Shown: positions 19,491 to 29,346, numbered from the stretch's first letter. The stretch: DNA of 64,000 bases from Ochromonas danica (GCA_015146655.1 VKHL01000066.1:1-64000); one strand, 5' to 3'. Translations and numbers: made by a program. Notes: a model not told the origin generated them from the sequence alone.

Positions 19491-20774
19491 ATGACTGACT
19501 TCTTGGACCTTATCAAAGGATGGTTCACACCCACTGTCCGAGCTATCCTACAAGGACAGTTCATCTCTATTTTAATCGCAGGCACGGGCATTTTCGCTAC
19601 CCTTCTCTCAGACTCTCACCCCAATGCCAACTTTCCTTTCTTCATGAACTTCTTGAACTACTTCCTCCTCTCCTTCTTCCTCGCGAGGAGGTGTGAGAGG
19701 AAGAAAGAGGAGGTAGTGGCCATCACCTTCGTCTCCTTCCCAGACGATCCCTACGAGTCTGTCGGGGGTCAGGCAGCACCTCCTCAGGCACAGAAGTGGT
19801 GGTACTTCGTCGCTGCTATACTCGATGTAGAGGCTAACTACCTCGTCTTGCTCGCATACAACTACACCACGATCACCTCAGTGATGCTCTTGGACTGCTT
19901 CACCATCCCCTGCGCCATGATCTTCTCCTACCTCTTCCTAGGCTGTCGATACACCCCTCGGCACTACCTCGGCGCTGTCATCTGTCTCTCTGGCTTGATC
20001 TGTATCGTGATTGATGACAGTATAACAGGAGGAGGAGGAGAGGCAGGGAGTAACCCAGTCATGGGAGACCTGCTCTGTCTCTGCGGGGCTGTGCTCTACG
20101 CTGCCTCTAATGTCTTCCAAGAGAGTCTCGTCAAGTACTATGATCGAGATGACTTTCGCGGTCACTTAGGAGTCTTTGGTATGCTCATAGCAGGGGTTCA
20201 GTGTCTCGCTCTGGATCTACCCGGTATGATGAAAGCGAACTATAACACTACCGTAGTGCTCTCTATCCTAGGCTTTGTGGGCTGCCTTAATCTCATGTAT
20301 GTCAACACCTCCGCCTTTCTGCAAGACTCTGATGCTACAGTCTTCAATCTCAGCTTGCTCACCTCGGATGTCTATGCCGTGCTCTTCGCTTACTTCGCAG
20401 AGCATTACCTTGTGCACTATTTGTATTTCCTCGCCTTTGTCCTCGTGCTCATTGGACTAGCGTGTTACCATTCTGAACATCCTCCTTTGCAAGTAGGACA
20501 AGAACAAAACAGTGGATTGCATCCATTGATAGCTCGATGCTTAGCACGCTTTAGCTCTCTCACCGTTCTTCGGTCTGAAGGGAAGACCTTTCTGGGCAGT
20601 AGTGGCTCAGTCAACACTGGCAATAGGCCCTCGCAGAGAAGGTTTGAGTATAACCCTATTAATAGTCAGAGTAGCAGTCATGGAGAGGCGGTGCATGAGG
20701 CGGAAGGAATGGATGACCTTCGCAGTGATGCCCAGCTGTCTCCCAAAGGCATGATAGCCACTAACAGAGTCTGA
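19491..20774 (+). CDS. SLC35F1/F2-type drug/metabolite superfamily transporter
   Basis: Single exon of 427 residues with about ten hydrophobic helices. Segments characteristic of the SLC35F1/F2/F6 group include EANYLVLLAYNYTTITSVML (residues about 120-140), LLDCFTIPCAMIFSYLFLG, GDLLCLCGAVLYAASNVFQE, and the final pair with LLTSDVYAVLFAYF and YFLAFVLVLIGL. The C-terminal 80 residues are polar and predicted cytosolic. The family sits in internal or plasma membranes and moves small solutes or nucleotide-sugar-like molecules. The actual substrate is unknown. The start at 19491 is the first ATG and leaves an N-terminus of normal length. Confidence 0.88.
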   Translation: MTDFLDLIKGWFTPTVRAILQGQFISILIAGTGIFATLLSDSHPNANFPFFMNFLNYFLLSFFLARRCERKKEEVVAITFVSFPDDPYESVGGQAAPPQAQKWWYFVAAILDVEANYLVLLAYNYTTITSVMLLDCFTIPCAMIFSYLFLGCRYTPRHYLGAVICLSGLICIVIDDSITGGGGEAGSNPVMGDLLCLCGAVLYAASNVFQESLVKYYDRDDFRGHLGVFGMLIAGVQCLALDLPGMMKANYNTTVVLSILGFVGCLNLMYVNTSAFLQDSDATVFNLSLLTSDVYAVLFAYFAEHYLVHYLYFLAFVLVLIGLACYHSEHPPLQVGQEQNSGLHPLIARCLARFSSLTVLRSEGKTFLGSSGSVNTGNRPSQRRFEYNPINSQSSSHGEAVHEAEGMDDLRSDAQLSPKGMIATNRV

Positions 20775-21371
20775 CATAGCTAGTGAACTACTTGCCTTCC
20801 TTGTGTTGTATTCCTTGCCTTCCCTTCCCCTCGCTTTTCTGCTCTGCTCATGTTGTAAGATAGTTGTTCATACAGTGGTCTAGATATCACATACAGTAGT
20901 CTACAGTAGGCAGCCTCTTGTTGGTGTGCCACTCTCTCATAGAATGTAAAGATAATAAGCCAATAATGCCTCATATTATCAATTTCTAGAAGAGTATAGA
21001 CTAGGTCCTTATTCATAAGGATAGAGTTGAATCCGTTCATGTGGTCATATTAGTTCAAAGTCATATACTAGTACAACTGTATTTGCAAAGAATCACAACG
21101 CAAAGTGACCTCCATTTGGGTATGACCCAGTCCTCAATACAAGGGATTAAATTAAGAGGGATGAGACATGCAAGTTGTCTCCACTGAGTTATAATGGTTG
21201 TTATCGTTGTTGTTAGAGCTAGACTACTCTCTGTTACTGTAGATCAGTGATGTGAAATGGTCTAATGTGATGGTAGGTCTGGTCTGATCTGGTCCAGTAA
21301 CTCTAGTCTAGCAGTTGTTGTACTAGTTGTTGTACTAGTTGTTGTACTAGTTGTTGTACTAGAAGTAGTAG
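20775..21371. other. Convergent intergenic region, no gene seen
   Basis: 3' flanks of the SLC35F-type gene and the P-loop kinase gene. It contains a small tandem repeat at 21313-21360, and I see no coding content. Confidence 0.55.
21313..21360. repeat. 12-base tandem repeat, 4 copies
   Basis: Four exact copies of AGTTGTTGTACT just downstream of the kinase stop codon. Confidence 0.95.
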
Positions 21372-22100
21372 TTAGAGGCCAGGGTCTTTGTGTTTGTCCA
21401 GCAGTGAGGCATGACTCTCTCCTGCGAGAAGGTCAGTTATAACATCCACTGGATCAGGTTCTAACTTCTGCTCAATGAGTAACCAACCATGATCTTCAGC
21501 TAGTCTACACATCTCTTCCTGTATGATACGAATCCGATTGAAAGCTTTAATCTGTCCCTCTGCCCCTCGACGAGTGACCTCACCTCTACGAAAGATAAGG
21601 TCACGATGAGACTCAGCATCTTTAATAACAAGGACACAGCCTAGTGCTACCCCTCCAGCCTTCCGCCAGAGGTCAAGGTATTCATTAGAGGGTACGATAT
21701 GCACACCTTCGATGACGAGGGAGATGCCTCGGCGAATAGCATCCTCTACTAGACTGTTCACACTGCCATTCAACACATGACAACACTCCTTCCACTGAAG
21801 GATAGGGTCACCTTCTCCACTATAGGATGAGCGATGTAAGGCTTCCTCCTGGCTATAAGACCGCATGACCTGACGGATAGAGTCTGTGGAGATACATCTG
21901 AGAATGCCTTGGTTTAACGCCACAGTCATGCCAAAGGTTGACTTGCCCGTACCAGTACAGCCTGAGATGAGGATGAGTTGTGGAGGATTGCCTTGCGTTG
22001 GCAGATGGAAGAAAAGCCTACCAGATAAGGCCAAGGCAGACGACAAGAAGAAGAAAAAGAAGAAGAAGAGCTGGGTCAGCGAATAGAAGGAGATCATCAT
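21372..22100 (-). CDS. P-loop kinase of the 2-phosphoglycerate kinase-like group, with N-terminal signal
   Basis: A 242-residue single exon. After a very hydrophobic N-terminus (Leu, Phe-rich, ending SSALA near residue 24) comes a Walker A loop, ISGCTGTGKSTFG, near residues 45-57. It is followed by STDSIRQVMRSY, the EGVHIVPSN segment near residue 130, and a basic lid region (DLIFRRGEVTRRG). This order matches archaeal 2-phosphoglycerate kinases and their eukaryotic relatives, small nucleoside-triphosphate-dependent kinases distantly related to zeta-type kinases. The substrate cannot be told from sequence. The signal-like N-terminus suggests import into the ER or, in an alga with a secondary plastid, into the plastid. 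If translation started at an inner codon the protein would be cytosolic. Confidence 0.65.
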   Translation of the reverse strand: MMISFYSLTQLFFFFFFFLSSALALSGRLFFHLPTQGNPPQLILISGCTGTGKSTFGMTVALNQGILRCISTDSIRQVMRSYSQEEALHRSSYSGEGDPILQWKECCHVLNGSVNSLVEDAIRRGISLVIEGVHIVPSNEYLDLWRKAGGVALGCVLVIKDAESHRDLIFRRGEVTRRGAEGQIKAFNRIRIIQEEMCRLAEDHGWLLIEQKLEPDPVDVITDLLAGESHASLLDKHKDPGL

Positions 22101-23116
22101 TGTTGTTGTTGTTGTTGTTGTTATTCTCTTCTGTGTGGACTGCCTCTCTCTCTCATTGAAGGAACTAGTCTACTCCAGTCTTGTCTCCCTAGTCCAAGCT
22201 AGACCACAGCCAGTCTGACAGTAAGCAGTATGTAATGTAAGTCAACTTCTCTTGCTTGCCTTCAATCGAGTTCACTTACTTGCACTACAAAACGCGTTTG
22301 TGGTGGCAGTGCGTTTGTCTAGGCTGCTGAAAGGGCCGAGGGGGCACACAGCAAGCAGCTTAGCAGCAGAGTTTTGACGTTTTGACTTGAAAATGGTTGT
22401 TTGTTTTAGGAATTCTAAAAACTAAGGTGGTTTTCTAAAATACTATCCTCCTCATCTCAACACGAAGTCAAAACCCACCCCTCTATGGTCCCTTATTTTA
22501 ACTCCAGCCCTCTGTTTTGCAGTGCACGGATTTCTAGACCATTTCTCGGTTTGTTGACAAGAGGGAATGACGTGGGTTTGGCGATGTGATGTCAGCTACT
22601 TCATACCGAGGGAGGAAGCACGACTAACTCGACATAGTCTGACAATATCTACTGTAGATCCAATGATCATTTGGCATGACCTCATAACAGTGCTATAGTG
22701 TGTCCAAAAGCTAATGACGCTGGTGAGGTAATGTAATCAGCAGGTGTAGAAGGTACACGAGCATGCACTTGTCACTACACACAGAAGCGTAAGATGTAGA
22801 TGCAATGTGTGATGTGGAGTAGGTGGCTAAACCCGGGAAACAGCGGTTGGTGAAAAACATGGATCAAATCAATTTCATGTTAATTATTACAATGCGAAAT
22901 ATATTGTAACACTAATTTAATTAGTGTAGTCTAGCTAGACATTGTGTAGAGGGTATAAATAATTAGACGAAGTAAGAAGTCATAACAAATAGTGTGTATA
23001 TTTGTGTTTCCTTGCAGATTGCAATGTTATTATATTCGTCATATATAAAGTTACTATTTATGAAAGATAGCACCATGTCATGCTTGGAATACCAGAGAAA
23101 TACCCATAAATAGCCT
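22101..23116. other. Intergenic: promoter of kinase gene and 3' flank of tandem family copy A
   Basis: From about 22465 onward the DNA is closely similar to the flank of copy B (24626-25211), and from about 22637 also to that of copy C (26390-26763). Shared blocks include TTCATACCGAGGGAGGAAGC, TATCTACTGTAGATCCAATG and GTGTGTATATTTGTGTTTCC. These belong to the duplicated unit. No other gene seen. Confidence 0.7.
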
Positions 23117-24189
23117 TTACTTGTCAGGAATGAATTCAATGGTCGTGGAAAAATATACAGTCAGTGTTGTCCCCACAGCTACTTTCCGCGCAGTATAAGA
23201 CTGCGAATTGCTATTATGAGTCCCGGGTATCCCACGGTACAGCCCACTCTGAGTGAAAGTCAGGTTGCAGTAGAAGTCTTGGTTGTTCTCTTCTATAGTG
23301 AAAGGCAAAGGATTGCCTTCTTGCTTCGAAGAAGTGCTTCCTTTGGCTCTAATTCTGAATCAGTATAAAATCCCTTGTATGGCAACGTGATAATGCGAGG
23401 ATTCATGAGGCGAGCAATAAGATTTTTTTGCTGCTGAATTTGTTCCTCAAAATGTCTTTCTTGTTGTTGAAGTTGTTCCTCACAGTCTCTCAGTTTTGCC
23501 TCAATAAACTCCACCTTGGAGACTTTCTTGAGAAGGAGTGTGAAGCAGTAGGAGGGTTCATATACTGGATTAACCTTCGCCTTCAAGGTCAAGGTCATGC
23601 TTTTAGAGCATCCATCAAAAGCAGTAGACAAGGTGGAGGAACCCTCAGACTGGGAGGACGTTAAGTCAGCAGTAAAAGCAGTAGCAACAGTAGCAGTGGA
23701 TTTGTTACTATTAGTAGTAGCAACAGACAAGGTGGAGGAGTCCTCAGACTCGGAGGACGCTGAATTAGCAGTAACAGCAGCAGTAGCAACAGTAGCAGTA
23801 GATTTGTTACCAGCAGTAGTAGCAGTAGTGGCAACAGACAAGGTGGAGGAGCCCTCAGGCTGGGAGGACGTTGAGTCAGCAGTAAAAGCAGCAGCAATAG
23901 TAGCAGTAGATTTGTTACTATTAGTAGATGTCTTGTTAGCCTGGTCCAGACTACTGAATGCTTCCTTTAGATAATGCATTAGAGAAGGAAGAGGCATCCC
24001 ATATTTAGTTGTATCTTCAATTATTTCCGTGGTCAACCGGTTCTTTGTCTTCTTATTCTCCATCCTGATGGGAACTTTATTACCCTGTGACTCAGACACT
24101 ACGAGACGATATTCTTCATCTGGATACTCTGTGAACTTAATATAGCCAAACTGAAAATTCATTACTGAAATTTTATCACTCTCACTCAT
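23117..24189 (-). pseudogene. Orphan tandem family, copy A (frameshifted)
   Basis: From MSESDKISV at 24189 (or MNFQFGYIKF at 24162) the frame runs to a stop at 23293. The conserved C-terminal domain continues in another frame to 23117. Compared with copy B there is a net 4-base length difference just before the shared AAGCAAGAAGGCAATCC, at about 23315-23345. The N-terminal 75 residues, the serine/threonine linker and the coiled coil (LRDCEEQLQQQ) match the other copies. The linker carries about three imperfect 35-residue repeats (KSTATVATA...SSTLS) where B and C have one. The C-terminal frame is still open and similar to the others, so the break is recent, or the gene makes a shortened product. 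Function unknown; see copies B and C. Confidence 0.6.
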
Positions 24190-25211
24190 TGCTGTTTTTG
24201 TTCTTAGAATGATCCGAGGTGAATTGAATCGAAAGGGAAAGATTGTGGCAGCTCTGAGCGGCCGCAGCGAGCAGCGACAGCAGCATTGCATCATCACATC
24301 ATCCCGGCTGCCGGTCCTCTTCGTCTGCCAATGGAGAAGCTCTCTGCTGCTTCTCCTCTCACCGATTCTTGAAGCGTTGCCACCAAACAACCTCGACTTT
24401 ACCGAATATCGACTTTGTCATCAGTCAAAACTCTAAATCTCCAAATTATCAACCCATAACTATGTACAGAGCGTACAGCACAGCCCCCCGCGCGATCCCG
24501 ATTTGTGCTGCCAAAAACCAAAGAAGTGTACCAACTCCAACAAATTCGGAAATGTGCGTTAGTTAGTGCACATTAACCTTAGAGAATACCAGGAATAGCG
24601 GCAGGCACAACACACTATAAGGTTGAAGTCAAAACCCACCCCTGCCCTCCAGCACTTGATTTCTAGACCATTTCTCAGTTCGTTGATGAGGGAATGACAT
24701 GGATTTGGCGATATCGCCTCCTTCATACCGAGGGAGGAAGCACGACTAACTGTGTTTGTTGTAGAAGAGCACTACCAATCACAATCAATTGATCAACAAG
24801 GATCAACAAGGTTACTATGACTATGATCGACGCAGTCTGACAATATCTACTGTAGATCCAATGGTCATATGGCATAATCTCGAAAGATAATGGTAACCTC
24901 ATAACAGTGCTATAACGTGTCCTTCCAAAACTAATGACACTGATGAGGTAGTGTAATCAGCAGGTGTAGAGGGTGCACAACAAACATGCACTAGTCACTA
25001 CACACAGAAGTGTAAGAGATGCAATGTGTGATGTAGACAATGTGTAGAGGGTATAAATAGTTACATGAAGTTAGAAGTCATAACAAATAGTGTGTATATT
25101 TGTGTTTCCTTGCAGATTGCAAAGTTATTATATTCATATATAAAGTTACTATTTATGAAACATGGCACCATGTCATGTTTGGAATACCAGAGAAATACCC
25201 ATAAATAGCCT
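24190..25211. other. Spacer between copies A and B
   Basis: Upstream block of copy A (to about 24440), then a unit junction, then the downstream block of copy B from about 24626. It also carries AATCAATTGATCAAC-type short repeats near 24782-24810. No separate gene. Confidence 0.6.
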
Positions 25212-26039
25212 CTAGTTGTCAGGAATGAATTCAATGGTCGTGGGATAATATGGAGACAGTCTTGTCCCCACAGCTACTCTCTGCACAGTATATAACGGTA
25301 TATTGCTATAATTATAATTATTATTGTTGTTGTTCGTACTCGTGTTTGTGTATACCCCACGGTACAGCCCACTCTGAGTGAAAGTCAGGTTACAGCAGCG
25401 GCCTTCGTTGTTTTCTTCTATTGTGAAAGGCAAGGGATTGCCTTCTTGCTTTGAAGCAGTTGAACATCGCTTTGGCCCAACCTCAGAGTCAGTATAATAT
25501 CCGTTAGATGGCAACGTGATAATGCGAGGATTCATAAGGCGAGCATTGATAAGTTTTTGTTGTTGAAGTTGTTCCTCGCAGTCTCTCAGTCTCGCCTCCA
25601 AAACATCTGCCCTGGAGACTTGCTTGGCAAGGAGTTTGAAGCAGTAGGAGCTCTCCCATACTGGACTAAACTTCACCTTCAAGGTCAAGGTCATGCTTTT
25701 AGGGCATCCATTCATAGCAGCAGACAAGGTGGCAGAACCCTCAGACTGGGAGGACACTGAGGTAGCAGTAGCAGTAGCAGCAGTAGTAGTAGATGTCTTG
25801 TTAGCTTGGTCCAGACTACTGAATGCTCCCTTTAGATAATACAATAGAGCAGGAAGAGGAATCCCCACAGGGCCATATTTAGTTGTATCTTCAGATAATT
25901 CCGTAACCCACTGACTCTTTGTCTTCTTATTCTCCATCCAGATGGAAACTTTATTACCCTCTGACTCAGACACTACGAGACGATATTCTTCATCTGGATA
26001 CTCTGTGAACTTAATATAGCCAAACTCAAAATTCATCAT
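25212..26039 (-). CDS. Orphan tandem family, copy B (intact)
   Basis: 275 residues from MMNFEFGYIKFTEYPDEEYR at 26039. I see three parts. The first is an N-terminal domain of about 75 residues with alternating hydrophobic strands, then W-VTELSEDTTKYG and a helix LPALLYYLKGAF. The second is an Ala/Thr/Ser linker and a strand pair ending in a short coiled coil (VLEARLRDCEEQLQQQK). The third is a C-terminal beta-rich domain (CNLTFTQSGLYRG ... TIEFIPDN). The head-plus-coil layout recalls the XRCC4/SAS6/CCDC61 fold, and the FTQSGLYRG pattern recalls C1q/TNF-like jelly rolls. Both are structural guesses, not homology claims. The frame runs further upstream to 26249, but copies A and C agree only from MNF, which decides the start. 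Confidence 0.75.
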   Translation of the reverse strand: MMNFEFGYIKFTEYPDEEYRLVVSESEGNKVSIWMENKKTKSQWVTELSEDTTKYGPVGIPLPALLYYLKGAFSSLDQANKTSTTTAATATATSVSSQSEGSATLSAAMNGCPKSMTLTLKVKFSPVWESSYCFKLLAKQVSRADVLEARLRDCEEQLQQQKLINARLMNPRIITLPSNGYYTDSEVGPKRCSTASKQEGNPLPFTIEENNEGRCCNLTFTQSGLYRGVYTNTSTNNNNNNYNYSNIPLYTVQRVAVGTRLSPYYPTTIEFIPDN

Positions 26040-26763
26040 TGTTATTATTATTGTTGTACTCAGAAATGGTGTGAGGAAGAGGAAATGGTGTGTGTCACTG
26101 TCACTACAATACAATACTGTACAATACAATACGCAGCAGTCTGACAGCAGACAGTCTATCAAAGCTGCTGCTTCTTCTCTCACCGATTCTTGAAGTGTTG
26201 CCATCCAACAACCTCGACTTCGACGAATATCGACTTTGTCATCAGTCAAAACTCTAAATCCCCTATCATAAATCCACCTAGACTACCTGCTCTACACTCC
26301 ATTACTAAACCTTTAACCTCTTCTTTTCATAGCAAAGCCATACGCAATCTGATCCTTAGCTAAATGGTTTCAGCCATCAGATCTGTAGAGAATATCTACT
26401 GTAGATCCAATGATCATATGGCATGATCTCGAAAGATAATGGTAACCTCATAACAGTGCTATAACGTGTCCTTCCAAAACTAATGGCACTCATGAGGTAG
26501 TGTAATCAGCAGGTGTAGAGGGTGCACAACAAACATGCACTTGTCACTACACACAGAAGGGTAAGAGATGCAATGTGTGATGTAGACAATGTGTAGAGGG
26601 TATAAATAATTAGACGAAGTAAGAAGTCATAACAAATAGTGTGTATATTTGTGTTTCCTTGCAGACTGCACAGTTATTAAATTCATCATATATAAAGATA
26701 CTATTTATGAAAGATAGCACCATGTCATGCTTGGAATACCAGAGAAACACCCATAAATAGCCT
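26040..26763. other. Spacer between copies B and C
   Basis: Upstream block of copy B, then the downstream block of copy C from about 26390. Contains short ATACAATAC repeats at 26105-26130. No separate gene. Confidence 0.6.
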
Positions 26764-27624
26764 CTACTTGTCAGGAATGAATTCAATGGTCTCGGAACAA
26801 TATACATCAGTTAGTGTTGTCCCCACAGCTACTTTCTGTACGGTATATAATGCTGTAGAGCCATGACCATTATTCGGCGTTCTGTAGAACCCACGGTATA
26901 GCCCACTCTGAGTGAAAGTCAGGTTACAGCAGCCGTCATTGTGGATGTCTTGTATTGTGAAAGGCAAGGGATTGCCTTGCTCTGAATCACTAGTTACAGA
27001 TCCCCAATGCGTCAAGGAAATAACGCGAGGATTCATAAGGCGAGCATTGATAAGTTTTTGTTGTTGAAGTTGTTTTTGTTGCTGTTGAAGTTGTTCCTCA
27101 AAATGTTGTTTTTGTTGTTGAAGTTGTTCCTCAAAATGCTTTTTTTGTTGTTGAAGTTGTTCCTCGCAGTCTCTCAGTCTCGCCTCCAAAACATCTGCCC
27201 TGGAGACTTGCTTGGCAAGGAGTTTGAAGCAGTAGGAGCTCTCCCATACTGGACTAAACTTCACCTTCAAGGTCAAGGTCATGCTTTTAGGGCATCCATT
27301 CATAGCAGCAGACAAGGTGGCAGAACCCTCAGACTGGGAGGACACTGAGGTTGCAGTAGCAGTAGCAGCAGTAGTAGCAGATGTCTTGTTAGCTTGGTCC
27401 AGACTACTGAATGCTTCCTGTAGAGCATGCAATAGAGCAGAAAGAGGAGGACCTACAGGGCCATATTTAGCTATATCTTCAGATAATTCTGTAACCCACT
27501 GACTCTTTGTCTTCTTATTCTCTATCCAGAGAGAAACTTTCTTTTCCTCTGCCTCAGACAGCTTGACGCAATATTCCTCATCAGGATACTCAGCAAACTT
27601 AATAGATCCGAACTCAAAATTCAT
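26764..27624 (-). CDS. Orphan tandem family, copy C (intact)
   Basis: 286 residues from MNFEFGSIKFAEYPDEEYCV at 27624. It is co-linear with copy B, including W-VTELSEDIAKYG, the AATATATSVSSQSEGSATL linker and the LTFTQSGLYRGF C-terminal domain. It differs in the coiled coil, which is lengthened by repeats of QLQQQK-HFEE (about three units, 27045-27160 on the DNA) relative to B. The block before the C-terminal domain is shorter. As in B, the open frame extends further upstream (to 27732) but conservation starts at MNF. Function unknown. Intact copies B and C against frameshifted A suggest ongoing gain and loss. Confidence 0.75.
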   Translation of the reverse strand: MNFEFGSIKFAEYPDEEYCVKLSEAEEKKVSLWIENKKTKSQWVTELSEDIAKYGPVGPPLSALLHALQEAFSSLDQANKTSATTAATATATSVSSQSEGSATLSAAMNGCPKSMTLTLKVKFSPVWESSYCFKLLAKQVSRADVLEARLRDCEEQLQQQKKHFEEQLQQQKQHFEEQLQQQQKQLQQQKLINARLMNPRVISLTHWGSVTSDSEQGNPLPFTIQDIHNDGCCNLTFTQSGLYRGFYRTPNNGHGSTALYTVQKVAVGTTLTDVYCSETIEFIPDK

Positions 27625-27885
27625 TGTTGTTGTTATTTCAAGAATGAGCAAGAATCGTTCGATTGTGTGAATAATGTGGGACTCACAGTATTTTCTGTTG
27701 TGTGGGGCTTTTCCACCACCACAAGTCTTCACAGTAGCAACCTTTGACGAATATCGACTTTATCGTCAGCACAGTCAAAATTCCAAAACTCTAAGTTATC
27801 AACCCATCACTACCCAGTCTACACTCCACTATTAAACCCTTACCCTCTTCTTTTCACATCATAGCCATAAACACTCATCGCATTG

Positions 27886-29346
27886 CTAAGCGAGGTGAGG
27901 CTCTGGCTCTCCGACTACGTATCGTTCAGCATCCGCGCTCTCCAACAGAACGACCTTGGCCACATCCAGATTGAGACCCAGGAAAGTCTGCATGTCTGGG
28001 ATAGCATGCAGCTGACCTTTCTTGCCCAGAAAGATCTGTTTGGAGTGACGGAAGCGCACTGCTTGACCCTCTAGATGAGACGGGATAGGCTCCTTCTTCT
28101 TCACCTCCTCTCCTCCTCCTCCTGGGAGGTCTTGACTATGGCAGTGGCTGTGCCGAGAAGACAATCGATAGTGGCGATCATGGATCTGGATACTATGGTT
28201 GTATTGTTCTTGAAGGGCAGGGGTAGTTGTCACTTTCTCACTCTCTCGTGCAGCCCACTGACAAACTCGACAATACCAATTCTTCTCCAACAAAGGTTTG
28301 CCTATCAGATTGGTCGAATAGCTGAAGTCTTTTCTCCATGCACGATGTTCCTCATACGCTGTTTCATTCTCTACTAATAGCTGAAGATACTGCACTAAGC
28401 TTGCACGATCTGGATAATCCGCCACGAAGATAGCAGCCTTTGGGTGAGGCAGCAATGCCTTTAACTGGTTAGGATCACCCAGATAGATAGGCACGGTGCC
28501 TGATTGCAAGGCATCAAATGGCTTCTCCGTGACATATCCATCTTCGATAGAGTTTTCAAAGGCTAGATTGAACATATAGCGGCCAATGACTTGTCTTTTC
28601 AGATGCAAGTTATACCTCGTGTCTCGACTACGAGGGAGGGTATAGCCTTCAGGCCCTGTTGGGGTATGCATACATCGACCTAGACCATCGACACGAAACC
28701 CCAAATTGCGAATCTCTAGCACAACATTATCGCGATTGGCATTAGCAGTATCCCTGCGATGACAATCTGAGGCAATGTAGCTGGCACCTTTCACCAAGGA
28801 AGAGAAGTTCCACATAGGAAGAAACTCTTGTTCATTGATATAGGCTTCTTTGTAGACTCGCTGTACTTGAGATGCCTTGGGGTGTGTGGAGGAGAAGGCA
28901 TCGAAGTGCTTCACTGCGGCATCAAAGAGGGAGGAATAGCGTACCCAGGATTCTTCAGTTTCTGCCATAGTAAAGTTAGTAGGTAGTTCACAGATCATTG
29001 GACGAGGATCACGTGTGCGCTCCCAGACAGAATGAATGTTATAGAGAGACAAGGTGGTCAAGGGAAGGCCAAAGAGGCGATGGTCAGTGGAGTAGAGGAA
29101 GTTGTTGCGGAGATGTTTGACATGGTCAGAGATGACAAACTCACAATAGGTAGTCTGGCAGGGAACCACTCCATGGAAAGACTCTCCCCAGTGGCCAATG
29201 ATGAAATGAAAGACTTTGACCGCTTCTGTGAAATTCAGTTTGCTGATATCTTTCACAGGCTCCATTACAAGCATTTGACATGATAAACTACACAATGAAA
29301 AGCAAATAAATACATGGAAGAGTAGTGATCGAATCTCCACAGCCAT
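27886..29346 (-). CDS. GT10 alpha-1,3-fucosyltransferase-like glycosyltransferase with C-terminal tail domain
   Basis: 486-residue single exon. A short hydrophobic N-terminus (LLFHVFICFSLCSLSC) serves as signal or signal-anchor. The catalytic region carries the GT10 donor-site signature NLAFENSIEDGYVTEKPFDA near residue 265, followed by ALQSGTVPIYLGDPN. The family moves fucose from GDP-fucose onto N- or O-glycans in the Golgi. After the catalytic part, a basic Ser/His/Gly linker leads to a 45-residue tail, KQIFLGKKGQLHAIPDMQTF...VLLESADAERYVVGEPEP. This resembles a small domain (I-x-x-G-K-x-H-x-I-P-x-x-x-T-F) that I associate with surface and carbohydrate-active proteins of algae. Upstream sit copies of nothing related; the tRNA-Trp gene lies 140 bases away. 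Confidence 0.85.
   Translation of the reverse strand: MAVEIRSLLFHVFICFSLCSLSCQMLVMEPVKDISKLNFTEAVKVFHFIIGHWGESFHGVVPCQTTYCEFVISDHVKHLRNNFLYSTDHRLFGLPLTTLSLYNIHSVWERTRDPRPMICELPTNFTMAETEESWVRYSSLFDAAVKHFDAFSSTHPKASQVQRVYKEAYINEQEFLPMWNFSSLVKGASYIASDCHRRDTANANRDNVVLEIRNLGFRVDGLGRCMHTPTGPEGYTLPRSRDTRYNLHLKRQVIGRYMFNLAFENSIEDGYVTEKPFDALQSGTVPIYLGDPNQLKALLPHPKAAIFVADYPDRASLVQYLQLLVENETAYEEHRAWRKDFSYSTNLIGKPLLEKNWYCRVCQWAARESEKVTTTPALQEQYNHSIQIHDRHYRLSSRHSHCHSQDLPGGGGEEVKKKEPIPSHLEGQAVRFRHSKQIFLGKKGQLHAIPDMQTFLGLNLDVAKVVLLESADAERYVVGEPEPHLA

Larger units (their letters stand above)
22465..27870 (-). repeat. Tandem segmental duplication, three units of an orphan gene with flanks
   Basis: Three units (A about 22465-24440, B about 24626-26360, C about 26390-27870) each hold one minus-strand gene, a conserved upstream block and a conserved downstream block. 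The upstream block has CGAATATCGACTTTGTCATC in A and B, with a variant in C, then CAGTCAAAACTCTAAAT-like sequence. The downstream block has CTACTGTAGATCCAATG to ACCCATAAATAGCC. Conservation of non-coding flanks as well as the coding part points to recent unequal crossing over. Confidence 0.9.

Noticed and set aside
22465-27870. Tandem units as a transposon or virus-derived element
   Set aside because: No terminal repeats bounding single units, no transposase, integrase or reverse transcriptase; gene-plus-flank tandem duplication explains the pattern.
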